Source of the DNA: Pseudomonadota bacterium
GTDB taxonomy: Bacteria; Pseudomonadota; Gammaproteobacteria; Burkholderiales; Burkholderiaceae_B
Direction: 5' to 3'
Length of the DNA: 6,184 bases
Assembly: GCA_023386765.1 (NCBI GenBank)
Contig: JAEWJD010000136.1
Span: forward strand, 1-6,184
Shown: piece by piece, positions 5,050 through 6,184 of the stretch
Layout: every line of letters starts with the position of its first letter
Position numbering within the stretch: the first letter of the stretch is position 1
The notes under the pieces: generated by a model
Database searches by the model: none
Told to the model about the DNA's origin: nothing
What the model saw: only the letters and a program-made list of their open reading frames with translations
Program-made: the position numbers and the translations under genes

Positions 5050-6184
5050 GCCCGGGCCTCCTCGAAAAACTTCAGCACTTCTTCATTACGCCGCATCGTA
5101 TCGGCATAACCCAGTTCAATCAATCGTTGTGTAAACGCGCTTTCAAACAGCAGATAGGACATCAACGCCCCGCCGCCTGCGCGACCCGGCTCGGACGATA
5201 CACCGAGCACGCGAAAAAGAGTACGCGCTTCAACCGGCATGGCGTGCAAGTGTTGTAATGCCAACTCATCGAGCGACTGGCTGGGGGTGATGGCCAGCGC
5301 CTGGATAGGACGCAGTTTCAGGTCCGCCGGGTCGCGCGCCGAGGCCTGGCACAGCAGGCGATTGTTACGCTCGAGCTGCTCCAGATCCATCGCCAGGCTA
5401 TCCAGGAAAATACTCGACAACGCATGGCCGCCCACCTGCGCCAGCGTCGGATAACCCGGCTCGGCGGCGCGCTTCTCGGGATGGGTTTCATCACGGAAAC
5501 TGGTACCGATGACCAGCACGCGCTCGGCGCCCAGGTGGATGGCCGGGCTGATGGGGGCCAGTTGGCGCACCGAACCGTCGCCGCACCACTCGGTCTGCCC
5601 CTGGACGCTGACCGCGCGCGCCGGAAAGACAAAAGGAATGGCCGACGAGGCCATGATGTGATCCACCCCCAGGTCGGCCGGCACCGCGCGCCGCAGCGAA
5701 CGCCGCCAGGGTTCGATCGGCGTTTCCGCCTGATAGAAGGTCAAATGCTCGCCGCTGGTATAACCCGAGGCCGTGATCGCCACCGCCGCAAGATGGCCGG
5801 TGGCCAGATTGTGGCGCATGCGCTGGAAGTTGAGCACCCGTTCGAGCAGCAGGCTGAGCGGCTCACTGTCCAGCAGCGACTGCGGACGGCGCCGGCGCCA
5901 GCCGGCGAACATCCAGCCCAGCGCCAGCAGGCTCAGCCAGCGCACGCCGCTGCGGATCAGCCCGGGGGCATCCGCCCGATAGACCATGCCGCTGTCCAGC
6001 GAGGTCCACAACCGCTCCATGCGGCGCACGGCCAGATGCGGCCGGTCTGCGCGGCAGGCCAGCGCGGCCGCGTTGACCGCGCCGGCCGAGGTGCCGCAGA
6101 TGATGGGGAATGGGTTGGGAAAACCAGCCCGCGCACGCGGGTCGATGATCTCCATGATGGCGCGCAACGCGCCCACCTGATAGG
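5046..6184 (-). CDS. Patatin-like phospholipase family protein, C-terminal part (5' end beyond window)
   Basis: Patatin-like proteins are lipid acyl hydrolases with a Ser-Asp dyad. The frame is open to the right edge. Its first visible residues, YQVGALRAI, match the region just after the family's GGGxRGxYQ oxyanion motif, so only a short N-terminus is missing and the GTG at 6176 is internal. Numbering from that valine, the nucleophile elbow GTSAG is at 28-32 (Ser30) and the catalytic aspartate is in CGDGSV (Asp200). A short hydrophobic stretch (about 79-92, WLSLLALGWMFAGW) followed by RRRR could help membrane association. The helical tail ends FFEEARA. Visible length is about 378 residues, longer than compact RssA-type members, with an added C-terminal region. 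It overlaps the barstar gene by 4 nt, forming a two-gene unit. Substrate is unknown; phospholipid or other lipid ester is expected from the family. Confidence 0.9.
   Translation of the reverse strand, partial: YQVGALRAIMEIIDPRARAGFPNPFPIICGTSAGAVNAAALACRADRPHLAVRRMERLWTSLDSGMVYRADAPGLIRSGVRWLSLLALGWMFAGWRRRRPQSLLDSEPLSLLLERVLNFQRMRHNLATGHLAAVAITASGYTSGEHLTFYQAETPIEPWRRSLRRAVPADLGVDHIMASSAIPFVFPARAVSVQGQTEWCGDGSVRQLAPISPAIHLGAERVLVIGTSFRDETHPEKRAAEPGYPTLAQVGGHALSSIFLDSLAMDLEQLERNNRLLCQASARDPADLKLRPIQALAITPSQSLDELALQHLHAMPVEARTLFRVLGVSSEPGRAGGGALMSYLLFESAFTQRLIELGYADTMRRNEEVLKFFEEARA
5057..5063 (-). promoter_or_regulatory. Strong Shine-Dalgarno for the barstar gene inside the patatin-like gene
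   Basis: GAGGAGG on the minus strand lies 7 nt before the barstar ATG and within the last codons (Glu-Glu-Ala) of the patatin-like gene. Together with the ATGA stop/start overlap it fixes the barstar start and suggests that ribosomes finishing the lipase gene reinitiate here. Confidence 0.75.

Noticed and set aside
4585..6176. Barstar plus patatin-like pair as an anti-phage or toxin-immunity island
   Set aside because: No nuclease toxin, nucleotide cyclase (as in CBASS with patatin effectors), integrase or composition shift is visible. The surrounding genes are housekeeping, so a defence claim is not supported by this window.

Overview
The window is a compact, GC-rich (mid-60s percent by eye) bacterial chromosomal segment with six protein genes and almost no spare DNA. 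Gene order and protein style suggest a betaproteobacterium of the order Burkholderiales, perhaps an Alcaligenaceae member (Bordetella/Achromobacter-like). The pointers are the tkt-gap-pgk order, a GAPDH sharing features with Epd, a lone barstar-like protein, and near absence of TTA, CTA and TCA codons. The taxonomic call is inference from remembered family patterns, not a database match.

Left part (1-3642, minus strand): a central-carbon cluster transcribed right to left as tkt (transketolase), gap (glyceraldehyde-3-phosphate dehydrogenase) and pgk (phosphoglycerate kinase, cut by the left edge). Transketolase produces glyceraldehyde-3-phosphate, which GAPDH oxidises to 1,3-bisphosphoglycerate and PGK converts to 3-phosphoglycerate with ATP formation. 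The cluster thus joins the non-oxidative pentose phosphate pathway to lower glycolysis, and works in reverse for gluconeogenesis. tkt and gap are 33 nt apart, and that gap holds an imperfect 19-nt tandem duplication of the tkt 3' end. Between gap and pgk lie two hairpins; the second has a 7-bp all-GC stem followed by five U residues and looks like an intrinsic terminator, so pgk may be expressed at a different level from tkt-gap.

Middle (3643-4562): a short divergent intergenic region with a plausible extended -10 promoter for tkt and a weaker candidate for rsmE, then rsmE (16S rRNA m3U1498 methyltransferase) on the plus strand. rsmE converges on the next gene with only 22 nt between stop codons, inside a 63-bp nested palindrome.

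Right part (4585-6184, minus strand): a patatin-like phospholipase gene, cut at its 5' end by the right edge, overlaps by 4 nt (ATGA) with a downstream barstar-family gene. The barstar-like protein keeps the family's acidic recognition motif, but no barnase-type ribonuclease gene is visible beside it.

Most of the window is ordinary housekeeping DNA. I see no mobile element, CRISPR array, tRNA or rRNA, and no clear novel system. The points most worth a second look are the orphan, translationally coupled barstar, the tandem-hairpin/terminator arrangement before pgk, and the GAPDH that mixes GapA-like and Epd-like features.
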